From Bryobacteraceae bacterium (GTDB lineage: Bacteria; Acidobacteriota; Terriglobia; Bryobacterales; Bryobacteraceae), in the NCBI GenBank assembly GCA_019187195.1, contig JABAQT010000047.1, positions 1 through 50,639 on the forward strand: a stretch of 50,639 nt of DNA, read 5' to 3'. Position 1 is the stretch's first letter, and each line of letters begins with the position of its first letter. This document shows, piece by piece, positions 9,459-17,452 of this stretch. The position numbers and the translations under genes were made by a program. The notes beneath the pieces were generated by a model. The model did no database searches and was not told the DNA's origin. It was given only the letters and a program-made list of their open reading frames with translations.

Positions 9459-10220
9459 TCACTCCGGACCGCCTTCTTCTCTCCGGGGCTTTGAAGCCGT
9501 GAGCAGAGTTGTGGCCGCCATCGGATTGCCCCACCAGAATCTCCACCCCAACCGCTGGCGTTGTACGTTCAAGGCGCCGAGTTCCCGCAACTCAGCGGCA
9601 TACGCAGCCGTCGCGCGGATATCCGCAATCACGATCCTGCCGCCGGGCTTGGTGACGCGGAACCCTTCGTCGATCGCCCGTTTCCGGTCGCGAAGCGGCC
9701 GGATGTTGTGTATCGCCAGGCTGGACACCACCAGATCGAACGTCGCATCCGGAAATGGCAGCGTCCGCATATCGGCGGTCGCAATGCGCACGCGATCGTC
9801 AACGCCTTCTATCGCCGCGTTACGAAGGACGGCGTCCTTCGCGTTGCCGGACTGGTCCGTCGTGCTCCAGATATCCACGCCCATCACCCGGCCCGTGGTC
9901 AACCTGCCTGCGACGGCCGTCAGAACCGCTCCCCTGCCGCAGCCCATGTCGAGCGCCACTTCGTCGCCGCGCAGCCGCATCCGATCCAGAATGCGCTCCC
10001 ATTCGAGAAACTTTCCGCGTCGCGTGGTGTAGAAAAAACTGCCGGTATTGACCAGGAACAGCACGAAATACAGCGCGAAGGGCCTGGCGGCATGGGCCGG
10101 CAGGAGCCGCCACGCGATCGCCGTTCCAAGACCGCTCAGCACCGTCAAAGACGCAAACAGGATCAGGACGTAAGGTGCGTCGTAACCGTAGTTGCCCCGT
10201 CGCATCGCACCGTTAATCAT
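9459..10220 (-). CDS. Membrane-anchored class I SAM-dependent methyltransferase
   Basis: A 253-residue protein. Two N-terminal hydrophobic segments (about 15-37 and 45-63) are followed by a Rossmann methyltransferase domain: motif I VALDMGCGRGAVL (about 88-100), an acidic loop GVDIW, TADMRTLPFPDATFDLVVSSLAIHNI, and KPGGRIVIADI. It would use S-adenosylmethionine at the inner face of the membrane; substrate unknown. Its start lies 21 bases after the AcvB-like hydrolase gene, so it is probably the last gene of the aminoacyl-phospholipid operon. A phospholipid or isoprenoid substrate is an inference from this context only. An alternative start is Met6, 10205. Confidence 0.8.
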   Translation of the reverse strand: MINGAMRRGNYGYDAPYVLILFASLTVLSGLGTAIAWRLLPAHAARPFALYFVLFLVNTGSFFYTTRRGKFLEWERILDRMRLRGDEVALDMGCGRGAVLTAVAGRLTTGRVMGVDIWSTTDQSGNAKDAVLRNAAIEGVDDRVRIATADMRTLPFPDATFDLVVSSLAIHNIRPLRDRKRAIDEGFRVTKPGGRIVIADIRATAAYAAELRELGALNVQRQRLGWRFWWGNPMAATTLLTASKPRREEGGPE

Positions 10221-10241
10221 ATTGGAACCAGCGGATCGGCG

Positions 10242-11009
10242 TCAGCGCTCGTCCTCCGACCGCCTCTCCCGCACCCACTCCAATCCAATTTTCAACTCTT
10301 CGAAAAATCGCTTGCGCGCCCCCGGAAAGCTGTGCCCTCCGGCGTGAAGAAATATCCTGCGCCGGGGATGAATGGCGGCTGAAAACAGGAGATCCCGGTC
10401 TTTTTCCGGCACAAAACGATCCTTTGCCGACTGGATGATCATCAGCGGCAGCGGAGCCACCTTGGGCACATACGGCAGCGTCGAAAACCTTGGGCCCGTT
10501 TCCCCGATCAGCGGCAGGAACGCCAGCCAGTCCCACCAGTGCCAGGCGAGAAACGCCGTTTCGGGAAGGGATACGGCGGCTACGCCCTCGATGGCGCTCT
10601 TGTTCCCGCGCGCGCCCGCCAGAACAACCAGCGCCGCGCCCGCCGACCAGCCCATGAGAATGACCTTGTTTGCCGGTGAACCTCCGGCATCCCGAATCAA
10701 CGTCTCGAAATCCGGCGGCACTTCCTCTTCAGTGAGCGGAGGCTCATGCGTGAAGCGTCGCAGATATTCCCTGGTGTCGAGGCCGTACACATCATAGCCC
10801 CAGGTGGCCATGGTGGATGCTATTTTTTTCTCGAACCCCTTCCAGCCGCCATCACCGGAAGCGAGAATGACTGTGCATGGATCACTCCTGGCGGCGGCGT
10901 AATGCCTCAGCCGCAGGTGTTTCCCGCGCAGAACGATATCCACCATCCGCGGAGCCGCCGCTAAGGGAGGGCAGCCAAGCAGCGCGATAATAAGGGTCTT
11001 ACGAAACAT
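10242..11009 (-). CDS. AcvB/VirJ-like periplasmic hydrolase (paralogue B)
   Basis: A 255-residue alpha/beta hydrolase. It has a signal peptide (residues 1-18), then ASGDGGWKGFEKKIASTMATWGYDVYGLDTREYL, which is characteristic of the VirJ/AcvB domain. The nucleophile elbow is GWSAGA (about 119-124), the likely acid is Asp in QSAKDRFVP, and the likely His is in GGHSFPG. AcvB of Agrobacterium and AtvA of Rhizobium are known as lysyl-phosphatidylglycerol hydrolases encoded beside mprF/lpiA. Here the gene overlaps the flippase gene by 11 bases (10999-11009). It is a single-domain form; the Agrobacterium AcvB is longer, with two related domains. Confidence 0.78.
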   Translation of the reverse strand: MFRKTLIIALLGCPPLAAAPRMVDIVLRGKHLRLRHYAAARSDPCTVILASGDGGWKGFEKKIASTMATWGYDVYGLDTREYLRRFTHEPPLTEEEVPPDFETLIRDAGGSPANKVILMGWSAGAALVVLAGARGNKSAIEGVAAVSLPETAFLAWHWWDWLAFLPLIGETGPRFSTLPYVPKVAPLPLMIIQSAKDRFVPEKDRDLLFSAAIHPRRRIFLHAGGHSFPGARKRFFEELKIGLEWVRERRSEDER

Positions 11010-11997
11010 TCAGATCTTGCTCCCCGAACTTGCCCGCGCGCACGTCGCTCAGGCTGAGCCCGGCGCGCGCAAACGCGAAAATGCCGATCGCCCACAATGG
11101 AACCGTGAGAATGAGAAACACGACAATGGAAAATCCCGTCGCCAGGGTCTTGTCGACTCCGAAGATGGCGAGACCGGCTACCGTGAAGAACTGGTATGTT
11201 CCGATATTCGAGGGAGCAGCGGGAATAATGGTTCCCAGCCGCACAATCAGGAACACCGCCGCGCCATGCCATGGCGAGAGATTCAATCCGTAGGCGCGCA
11301 TCACCAGCCAGTAGGACGCCACCTGAGACGCCAGCATGAGGGCGGAGATGCCGAAACTGGCATAGAGCAGCCGCGACCGGCCTATCGATGCAATACCCGC
11401 CGCGAGATTGTCGAGGTGGCGCCGCAGTCCGGCGGACCGTGTTTCCTTACCGGTCCGCCCCCCACGCAGCACGGCAATCAGGAACAGCGCCGCGCCGGCG
11501 ATGACGAGCGCCGTCAGGATCCCTTCCGCATCCACGAGATATCCGGGCAGGGGAACCAGCCAGACAGTGATGCCGGCAGCCAGCGCCAGCCAGATGGCAT
11601 CCAGAAACCGCTCCACCAGCAGGGAGGAGAACACGGAAGTGAAGCTCGTCTTCAGCCATTTCGCCACCAGCCAGGAACGCACCGCCTCGCCGGCGCGCAA
11701 CGGCAGGATCTCATTGACGAACAATCCCGCGTAGATGGCCTGGGTGGCCCGCCGCGCGCTGATGGGGCCGCAATGCCTCAGCAGCAGCGCCCAGCGCTTG
11801 CCCTGGCAAAAGTAGCCTCCCACGTCGAAGGCCACGGCCACCGCAACCCATTTCCACTGCATGTTTCCAACGGCTTTGAAAATGCCTCCCGCGCGCACAT
11901 CATGGAAGACCCACGCAAGGCACACGGCCGCCACCGCATAGCCCAATGCCGTCTTCGAGCGGCTCTTTCCCGCTACCGCCGCGCCGTGTTCACCCAT
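10999..11997 (-). CDS. Lysylphosphatidylglycerol synthase transmembrane (flippase-like) protein
   Basis: A 332-residue polytopic membrane protein with about seven or eight hydrophobic segments. It matches the N-terminal MprF-type domain (UPF0104 / LPG_synthase_TM): NEILPLRAGEAVRSWLVAKW near 95-115 and LGTIIPAAPSNIGTYQFF near 250-270 are the hallmark loops. In MprF this domain translocates aminoacylated phosphatidylglycerol to the outer leaflet. Here it stands alone, without the catalytic domain, which is encoded two genes upstream at 12736-14427. The gene overlaps the paralogue A hydrolase gene by 25 bases and the paralogue B hydrolase gene by 11 bases, so translational coupling is likely. 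Confidence 0.85.
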   Translation of the reverse strand: MGEHGAAVAGKSRSKTALGYAVAAVCLAWVFHDVRAGGIFKAVGNMQWKWVAVAVAFDVGGYFCQGKRWALLLRHCGPISARRATQAIYAGLFVNEILPLRAGEAVRSWLVAKWLKTSFTSVFSSLLVERFLDAIWLALAAGITVWLVPLPGYLVDAEGILTALVIAGAALFLIAVLRGGRTGKETRSAGLRRHLDNLAAGIASIGRSRLLYASFGISALMLASQVASYWLVMRAYGLNLSPWHGAAVFLIVRLGTIIPAAPSNIGTYQFFTVAGLAIFGVDKTLATGFSIVVFLILTVPLWAIGIFAFARAGLSLSDVRAGKFGEQDLNVS

Positions 11998-12743
11998 TCG
12001 ATCATCGCCCGCAGTTGGCGGTAGAACTCCGCCTGGTTGCCGTCAAATCTGTGATTCCTCGCCTCCACCAGAACGAATCGCTTGGGTTCACCGGCGGCGG
12101 CGAACAGTCTGCGGGCTTCCTCGGAGGGCACATACTCATCGCGCGAGGATTGCATCATCGCCAGCGGGAGCGGAGCCACCCGGCCAATGTGGCGGAGACT
12201 GGAAAATGTCGGCTCATCCGGAAGCCTGCCCGTGATGTAGCTGAGGTTGTCCTTGAGCCGCCAGCCCATGATGTTCGTATCGGCGAGCCCCATCGTCACG
12301 ACCCCGTTATAGGGCTGCTTCTCTCCGGATGCGGCCAGCACCACCAATCCCGCGCCCGCCGACCAACCGGCCAGTGTGACTGCGCGGCCCGCGGCCGCCC
12401 ATCGCGCAATCCGTCCGATATCACCGGCGATATCACTCTCGGTGAGCGTGGTCTCTCCGGTGAAGATGCTCAGATACTGTCTGGTGTCCAGTCCGATGAC
12501 ATCGTAGCCCCAGGAGGCGATCCGCCGCGCGAAATCGATCGCCACGCCGCGCCACCCGCCATCGCCTGGCGCGAAGAGGACAGCCGGCCGCGGCGCCGCG
12601 GGAACAGGAGTGGACACCACATACAAATCCACGGACTTCCCGCGAATCGCCATCTGCCTCTTCTCTACTCTCGTAGGCTGGCCCGTATCCGGAACGGCCG
12701 GAAGACAGCATAGGAGAATGGCGGCCACCAGGCGCCTAATCAT
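11973..12743 (-). CDS. AcvB/VirJ-like periplasmic hydrolase (paralogue A)
   Basis: A 256-residue alpha/beta hydrolase. The start is set at ATG 12743, which gives a signal peptide MIRRLVAAILLCCLPAV; a longer in-frame extension to 12989 reads through the upstream gene and has no signal. Family marks are FAPGDGGWRGVAIDFARRI, SWGYDVIGLDTRQYLSIF, nucleophile elbow GWSAGAGL, Asp in QSSRDEYVPSEEA, and His in ARNHRFDG. It is related to the hydrolase at 10242-11009 but clearly diverged. It starts inside the last 8 bases of the synthase gene and ends 25 bases inside the flippase gene. The predicted role is hydrolysis of aminoacyl-phosphatidylglycerol at the periplasmic side. Confidence 0.78.
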   Translation of the reverse strand: MIRRLVAAILLCCLPAVPDTGQPTRVEKRQMAIRGKSVDLYVVSTPVPAAPRPAVLFAPGDGGWRGVAIDFARRIASWGYDVIGLDTRQYLSIFTGETTLTESDIAGDIGRIARWAAAGRAVTLAGWSAGAGLVVLAASGEKQPYNGVVTMGLADTNIMGWRLKDNLSYITGRLPDEPTFSSLRHIGRVAPLPLAMMQSSRDEYVPSEEARRLFAAAGEPKRFVLVEARNHRFDGNQAEFYRQLRAMIEWVNTARR

Positions 12744-14427
12744 GGATTTCAGAGACCTCGGATAGAGCGTTGGCGATGCGCGGCAACTGCAGCACCTGGC
12801 GGTAGACAAGATATTGCGGCTCCCAACTGGTGGCGAACTTCGCCTTGTAGAATCGCAGCCCCTGATAGCTGAAGAGAAAGTGGAGACGCTGCGCGAAGTA
12901 GTGCACGGCCCGCTCCTCGATCGTCGATTCCTCGGTTTCCTGAAAGCCGGACATGGGGGCCATCCCCAGGTTGAATCGCTGCGCCCCATCAGCCTTCTTC
13001 GCCAGAAGCACCTTCACAAACAGGTAGTCCATGATGCCCGGCGGAGCGTCCTTCTTGTGGCGCATCAGATCGAGCGTTGCTTCCCCAGGGTGGTAGGAAG
13101 GGATTTCGTTGACAAACGCGAGCATTCTTCCGCCGGCATCGATGGCGGCGAACAGCGGTGTGCTCCGGACGTAATCCGGGTCAAACGCGCCAAGCGTGAA
13201 CGTGCGTTCGCGCCGCCCCGGAATCTGCAGCCAGCTATCGGAAACTTCGGCCGCCTGGGCCAGGCATTCCTCGCTCAGCGGAGGCGCGTGCCGCATCAGA
13301 CGGATGCCCTGTTTTTCCAACTGGCCGATCCTCGACTGGATCTTGCGCAACTGCCTTCCCTCCATGCGGAAGGACGTCAAATCCACAATGGCCTCATCGC
13401 CCACCTTCAAACGCCGGTAACCAGCCTTGCGGAAAAGGGGAAGCGCATCCGCCGGAACGTGGTGGAAGGCCACGCCCCAGTCATTCTGCCGGCAGAACTC
13501 TTCAAATCCGTGGATGGCCCCCTCGATCTCGGATTCCGGCCCCACGGGGCCGCCCAACACCATCGCATATCCGCCGCCGGCGCGATAGGCGAGAAAACAC
13601 TCCCCCGAAGGAGTAAAGTAGAACGACTTATCCGGCCAGTACTTGAAAAAATCCGTCGCCGTGCGGCCGTACCTCCTCACCAGCTCCTCCGCATGTCTCC
13701 GCTCGTGGGGAAGCGTGCGGTAACGGTACACCACGGGGCGAAAGACGGCAAACACCGCGTAAGCGAGGGCCACTCCCGTGATCATGTTGAGCGACCGCAG
13801 AAACCAGTGCGCGTGGCGCGTCAGCGGCACAACCCGCGGGTCGCCGGATAGCGTGAGAAAATGCAGCGTCTGGCGAATGGAATCGCCGATCGTGAAATTG
13901 ATGCCGAACTCGCGCGGGTCGAGAAACCAGAAGCCCGCCACTCCGTAGGCGAAAGCCACGCCCAGGGCAATCGCCAGGCGCAGCAGTCCCGAACCGATGT
14001 CCGGCGTGCTGCTCAATACGGTGAACTCCTTGCGCGCCAGCAGCAGAATCGCCGCCAGCGCCAGTGACACCGCCGCCGCCTCGTAATCGAGGCCCTTGGT
14101 CAGATGAAAGAGGATGGACGCCGCCGCCATCAACAGCACCGCCTGGTAAGCGCGCTTCTTCCGCTTGTACAGGTTGAGCGATGAGATGACGAGGGCAAAT
14201 CCGAGCAGCAGAGTGAGGAAGCGGGAGAAATGAACCACTTCGACCGAAAAGATCTGCTCGATCAGGTTCGCTCTCTCGGGCAGCGCGGGACCGGTTACCG
14301 AATAGAGATTCACCAGCCCGCTCACCAGTGTGATGGCGGATACAACCCAGACCAGCGCGTGCCTCCGCCGCACCCGGATTAGCGCGCGCCGCCCCCCCGG
14401 CGATTCACTCGAACCCTGGAGCATCAT
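12736..14427 (-). CDS. Aminoacyl-phosphatidylglycerol synthase (MprF catalytic half, DUF2156)
   Basis: A 563-residue protein. The N-terminal 230 residues contain about six hydrophobic segments. The C-terminal domain (about 240-555) is the DUF2156/LPG_synthase_C fold: VRRYGRTATDFFKYWPDKSFYF, YRAGGGYAMVLGGPVGP, FHHVPADALPLFRKAGYRRLKVGDEAIVDL, GIMDYLFVKVLL and FNLGMAPMSGF are typical. It would transfer an amino acid from aminoacyl-tRNA to phosphatidylglycerol, which reduces negative surface charge. Whether it uses lysine, alanine or another residue cannot be told from sequence. It retains some membrane helices but lacks the flippase loops, which are supplied by the gene at 10999-11997. It starts 55 bases after uup and overlaps the next gene by 8 bases. 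Confidence 0.85.
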   Translation of the reverse strand: MMLQGSSESPGGRRALIRVRRRHALVWVVSAITLVSGLVNLYSVTGPALPERANLIEQIFSVEVVHFSRFLTLLLGFALVISSLNLYKRKKRAYQAVLLMAAASILFHLTKGLDYEAAAVSLALAAILLLARKEFTVLSSTPDIGSGLLRLAIALGVAFAYGVAGFWFLDPREFGINFTIGDSIRQTLHFLTLSGDPRVVPLTRHAHWFLRSLNMITGVALAYAVFAVFRPVVYRYRTLPHERRHAEELVRRYGRTATDFFKYWPDKSFYFTPSGECFLAYRAGGGYAMVLGGPVGPESEIEGAIHGFEEFCRQNDWGVAFHHVPADALPLFRKAGYRRLKVGDEAIVDLTSFRMEGRQLRKIQSRIGQLEKQGIRLMRHAPPLSEECLAQAAEVSDSWLQIPGRRERTFTLGAFDPDYVRSTPLFAAIDAGGRMLAFVNEIPSYHPGEATLDLMRHKKDAPPGIMDYLFVKVLLAKKADGAQRFNLGMAPMSGFQETEESTIEERAVHYFAQRLHFLFSYQGLRFYKAKFATSWEPQYLVYRQVLQLPRIANALSEVSEIHD

Positions 14428-14482
14428 CGAGGGCTGTCTCCCATGTGACCTGTGAATCGGAACACACTACCTAAGTCTGTTT

Positions 14483-16264
14483 CTATTTTACCGCCCCGGA
14501 TAATTTCGCCTCGAGTTCCGCCCATCTGTCATAGAGCATGTCCACGGCATTCTGGGCCTCGATCATGGCCTGGTATGCCGCCTCGAGCTTCCCTCCATCC
14601 ACCACGACATCCGGAGCCTGAAGCGCCGCCTTGCGCTCCTCGAGCGCGCCCTCCGCCGCCGCGATCCTTCCCTCGATGCTGTCCCACTCCCGGCTTTCCA
14701 GGTACGAGAGTCGCTTCTTCGGCGGCTCCTTTACGCGCGGAGCCGCTGGAGCCGTTTTTTCCGCTCTCGCCCGCCGTCCGGCCTGCTCCTTCTCCCACTG
14801 AGCGTAGTCGGCATGGAGAACCGCGCCCCCCTGCCCGTCGAGCCCCAACACGACAGTCGCCACCCTGTCCAGCAGAAACCGGTCGTGCGTCACCAGCACC
14901 ATCGCGCCGGGAAACTCGAGCAGGCTCTCCTCGAGGACTTCGAGCGTCGGAATGTCGAGGTCGTTGGCCGGCTCATCGAGCAGCAGAAGGTCGGCCTCCT
15001 GCAGCATCAGCCGCGCGATCAGCACTCGCGCCCGCTCGCCTCCCGACAGCGAACCCACCGGCGATTCCAGTTGCTCGGGCCGGAATAGAAAACGCTTCGC
15101 CCATCCCGCCACGTGCTGCGGGCGTCCCCGATAGATCACGGAATCGCCATGTTCGGCCAGCGCCCGCCTCAGCGGCGCGTCCGGGTTCAACTGTTCCCGG
15201 TGTTGATCGAAGTAGACGATACGCAGCCCGTCGGCGCGCTTCAACGTGCCCGCCGTGGGATGCAGGGCGCCCGTGAGCACCCGCAGCAGCGTGGTTTTTC
15301 CACTTCCGTTAGCGCCCACCAGGCCAAGCCGCATCCCCGGCATGAGCGTCAGATCGAGATTCTGAAACAGCGTTCCAAACGCGAGTCCTTCGGCCTCCAC
15401 AAGACGTTTGGTGCGGCGATCGGACACGGTAAAGTCTATGCCGGCCACCGCCGTCCGGGCGCGCCCGCTGACTTCTCCCAGTTCGCCGATCAGGCGGTTG
15501 GCTTCGTCGATACGGGCCTTTGACTTTGTCGTGCGCGCCTTGGCGCCCCGCCGTAGCCACTCCACCTCGCGGCGCACCTTCGACTCGAGCGAAGCCTGCA
15601 GCTTTTGCTGGGCTTCGAAAAAATCCTCCCGCTGTTCGAGAAACCGGCTGTAATTCCCCGCGACTCGAAAGAATCCACCCGGATAGCGGGGGCTCAACTC
15701 CGCCATCGACGTCGCCACGTTCTCGAGGAAATAGCGGTCATGGCTCACCACGGCCACCGCGAACCGGGCTTCCGCCAGCAGTTTCTCGAGCCACAGGATG
15801 CCCGCGAGGTCGAGATGATTAGTGGGCTCATCGAGCAACAGGATATCCGGGTCCTGAATGAGGGCTTCGCTCAAGGCGAGCCGTTTTCGCCATCCGCCCG
15901 ACAACCGCGCGGCTTCCGCATGCGGCTCCACGAACCCGGCCACTCCCAGCATCGCCGCGACACGGCCTTCCTTCTCTTCGTTTGCCGGGGCGGCCGCCTC
16001 GAGAACGTCCCGCACGCGCACGCCGGCGGGGAACACGGAATCCTGCGGGACGTAGGCGAGGCGCGTCAGTTTGCGCAGCGCCACCGTCCCCTCATCGGCT
16101 TGTTCGAGCCCCGCCAGAATCCGCAGCAGCGTGGTCTTTCCGCTCCCGTTCGGGCCGATCAGTCCGAGACGGTCTCCTTCCTCCACCGAGAGATCGATTT
16201 CCCTGAATAAAGCCCCCGAACCAAAGGACTTCGTGACTTTCCGGCAATTCAAAAGAATGGACAC
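14483..16264 (-). CDS. uup: ABC-F ATPase, Uup type
   Basis: A 593-residue soluble protein with two ATP-binding cassettes and no membrane segments. Cassette 1 has Walker A GPNGSGKTT, signature RLSGGWRKRLALSEAL and Walker B ILLLDEPTNHLDL. Cassette 2 has GANGSGKTT, SLSGGERARVLIARL and LLLLDEPANDLDI. The linker (about 240-290) is rich in Lys/Arg. The C-terminal 90 residues, after a basic Pro-rich stretch, form a coiled coil as in Uup. Such proteins act on ribosomes or branched DNA intermediates. In cassette 2 the usual EPTNDLD is EPANDLD. It is divergently transcribed from the DUF3500 gene, with a 60-base gap. Confidence 0.88.
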   Translation of the reverse strand: MSILLNCRKVTKSFGSGALFREIDLSVEEGDRLGLIGPNGSGKTTLLRILAGLEQADEGTVALRKLTRLAYVPQDSVFPAGVRVRDVLEAAAPANEEKEGRVAAMLGVAGFVEPHAEAARLSGGWRKRLALSEALIQDPDILLLDEPTNHLDLAGILWLEKLLAEARFAVAVVSHDRYFLENVATSMAELSPRYPGGFFRVAGNYSRFLEQREDFFEAQQKLQASLESKVRREVEWLRRGAKARTTKSKARIDEANRLIGELGEVSGRARTAVAGIDFTVSDRRTKRLVEAEGLAFGTLFQNLDLTLMPGMRLGLVGANGSGKTTLLRVLTGALHPTAGTLKRADGLRIVYFDQHREQLNPDAPLRRALAEHGDSVIYRGRPQHVAGWAKRFLFRPEQLESPVGSLSGGERARVLIARLMLQEADLLLLDEPANDLDIPTLEVLEESLLEFPGAMVLVTHDRFLLDRVATVVLGLDGQGGAVLHADYAQWEKEQAGRRARAEKTAPAAPRVKEPPKKRLSYLESREWDSIEGRIAAAEGALEERKAALQAPDVVVDGGKLEAAYQAMIEAQNAVDMLYDRWAELEAKLSGAVK

Positions 16265-16295
16265 TGACTCCTATGCTACCGTGCGGGCACTGCGA

Positions 16296-16301
16296 TATAC
16301 T
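16296..16301 (+). promoter_or_regulatory. Candidate -10 element of the DUF3500 gene
   Basis: TATACT lies in the 60-base divergent gap, 23 bases before the TTG start. No convincing -35 partner is visible about 17 bases upstream. The region between contains the GGAG ribosome binding site at about 16313-16317. Confidence 0.35.
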
Positions 16302-16324
16302 GCCCCACAGAAAGGAGAGCCACC

Positions 16325-17398
16325 TTGTCTCGACTCTGCCGCCCTGGGGCCACATATTGGCGCATGGGTCTCGCCGTTGGCTTCGCGTTCCTCTTGACTT
16401 CCGCATACTACCGCGTCAACTCGCCCTTGGTTATGTCCGAGGCCGCGAATGCGTTTCTGAATTCGCTCACTCCCGCGCAGAGGGCGAAAGCCTCGTTTGA
16501 CTTCAAGGACCAGGAGCGGTTTTTCTGGCATTTCGTGCCCGACAACAACATTCAGCAAACGCTCCACCGCGGCCGCAAGGGGCTTACCCTTCTCGAAATG
16601 ACGCCGCCTCAGAAACATCTCGCCCATGCGTTGTTAAGCGCCGGACTCAGCCAGCGGGGCTACATCAAGGCCGTCTCCATCATGAGCCTCGAGGACGTGT
16701 TGCGCCTGCTCGAAAAGGATGACGGGGTGCGGCGGAATCCCGAACGCTACTACTTCAGCGTCTTTGGCGCTCCTTCGGAAAAAGGCGTCTGGGGTTATCG
16801 CGTCGAGGGCCATCACGTGAGTCTTCATTTCACCGTCGTGGACGGCAAGGTGGCCGGCAGCCCGGAGTTCCTCGGCTCCAATCCCGCCCTGGTGCTCGAA
16901 GGACCGCGTAAGGGAATGCGGGTTCTCGCGCACGAGGAGGATTACGGCCGCGCTGTCCTGATGTCGCTGACCCCCGATCAGAAAAAGGTGGCCATCGTCG
17001 ATCCCACGGCGTACAAGGATATCCTCACCGGACCTTCCCGCGTGGCCGCTCTTCACGGGCAGCCTTCCGGGCTCGAAGTCTCGAAGATGAACGCCAAACA
17101 GCGCGCGCTGCTCGATACCTTGCTCGACGAATACTGCCACAATGTGCCGGAACAGGCCGCCCAGGCTCGCCGCGAGCTGATCAGGAAGGCCGGAAACAAC
17201 ATCCATTTCGCCTGGGCCGGCGTGGAACAGAAGGGCGGGCCGCATTATTACCGCGTCCAGGCGCCCACCTTCCTCATCGAATACGACAACACGCAGAACG
17301 AGGCCAACCACATTCACTCGGTGTGGCGTGAGATGGGCAACGACTGGGGCGAAGATCTGCTCAAGGAGCACTACGCCGCCAGCCATCACGCCCGCTGA
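16325..17398 (+). CDS. DUF3500 family protein
   Basis: A 357-residue protein of the DUF3500 family, function unknown. Recognisable elements are NSLTPAQRAKASFDF, a FSVFGAPSEKGVWGYRVEGHHVSLHFTVVDG segment (split here across about 135-165), EFLGSNPALVLEGPRKGMRVL, and a C-terminal HFAWAGVEQKGGPHYYRVQ and FLIEYDNTQNEANHIHSVWR. Residues about 14-28 are hydrophobic, suggesting export or anchoring. I use the TTG start at 16325 because an AAAGGAG site lies about 8 bases upstream; an in-frame ATG at 16364 would still keep most of the hydrophobic segment. The conserved His residues could bind a metal, which is inference. Confidence 0.8.
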   Translation: MSRLCRPGATYWRMGLAVGFAFLLTSAYYRVNSPLVMSEAANAFLNSLTPAQRAKASFDFKDQERFFWHFVPDNNIQQTLHRGRKGLTLLEMTPPQKHLAHALLSAGLSQRGYIKAVSIMSLEDVLRLLEKDDGVRRNPERYYFSVFGAPSEKGVWGYRVEGHHVSLHFTVVDGKVAGSPEFLGSNPALVLEGPRKGMRVLAHEEDYGRAVLMSLTPDQKKVAIVDPTAYKDILTGPSRVAALHGQPSGLEVSKMNAKQRALLDTLLDEYCHNVPEQAAQARRELIRKAGNNIHFAWAGVEQKGGPHYYRVQAPTFLIEYDNTQNEANHIHSVWREMGNDWGEDLLKEHYAASHHAR

Positions 17399-17411
17399 CG
17401 CGCTTGCTTCG

Positions 17412-17438
17412 TTGTCATCCGCGCCGGGGTTCTATACT
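17412..17438 (+). promoter_or_regulatory. Candidate promoter of glgC
   Basis: TTGTCA (17412-17417) and TATACT (17433-17438) are separated by 15 bases. The glgC ATG is 14 bases after the -10 element, so the predicted leader is about 8 bases. No Shine-Dalgarno sequence is visible. Confidence 0.45.
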
Positions 17439-17452
17439 GAACTTAGACACTG

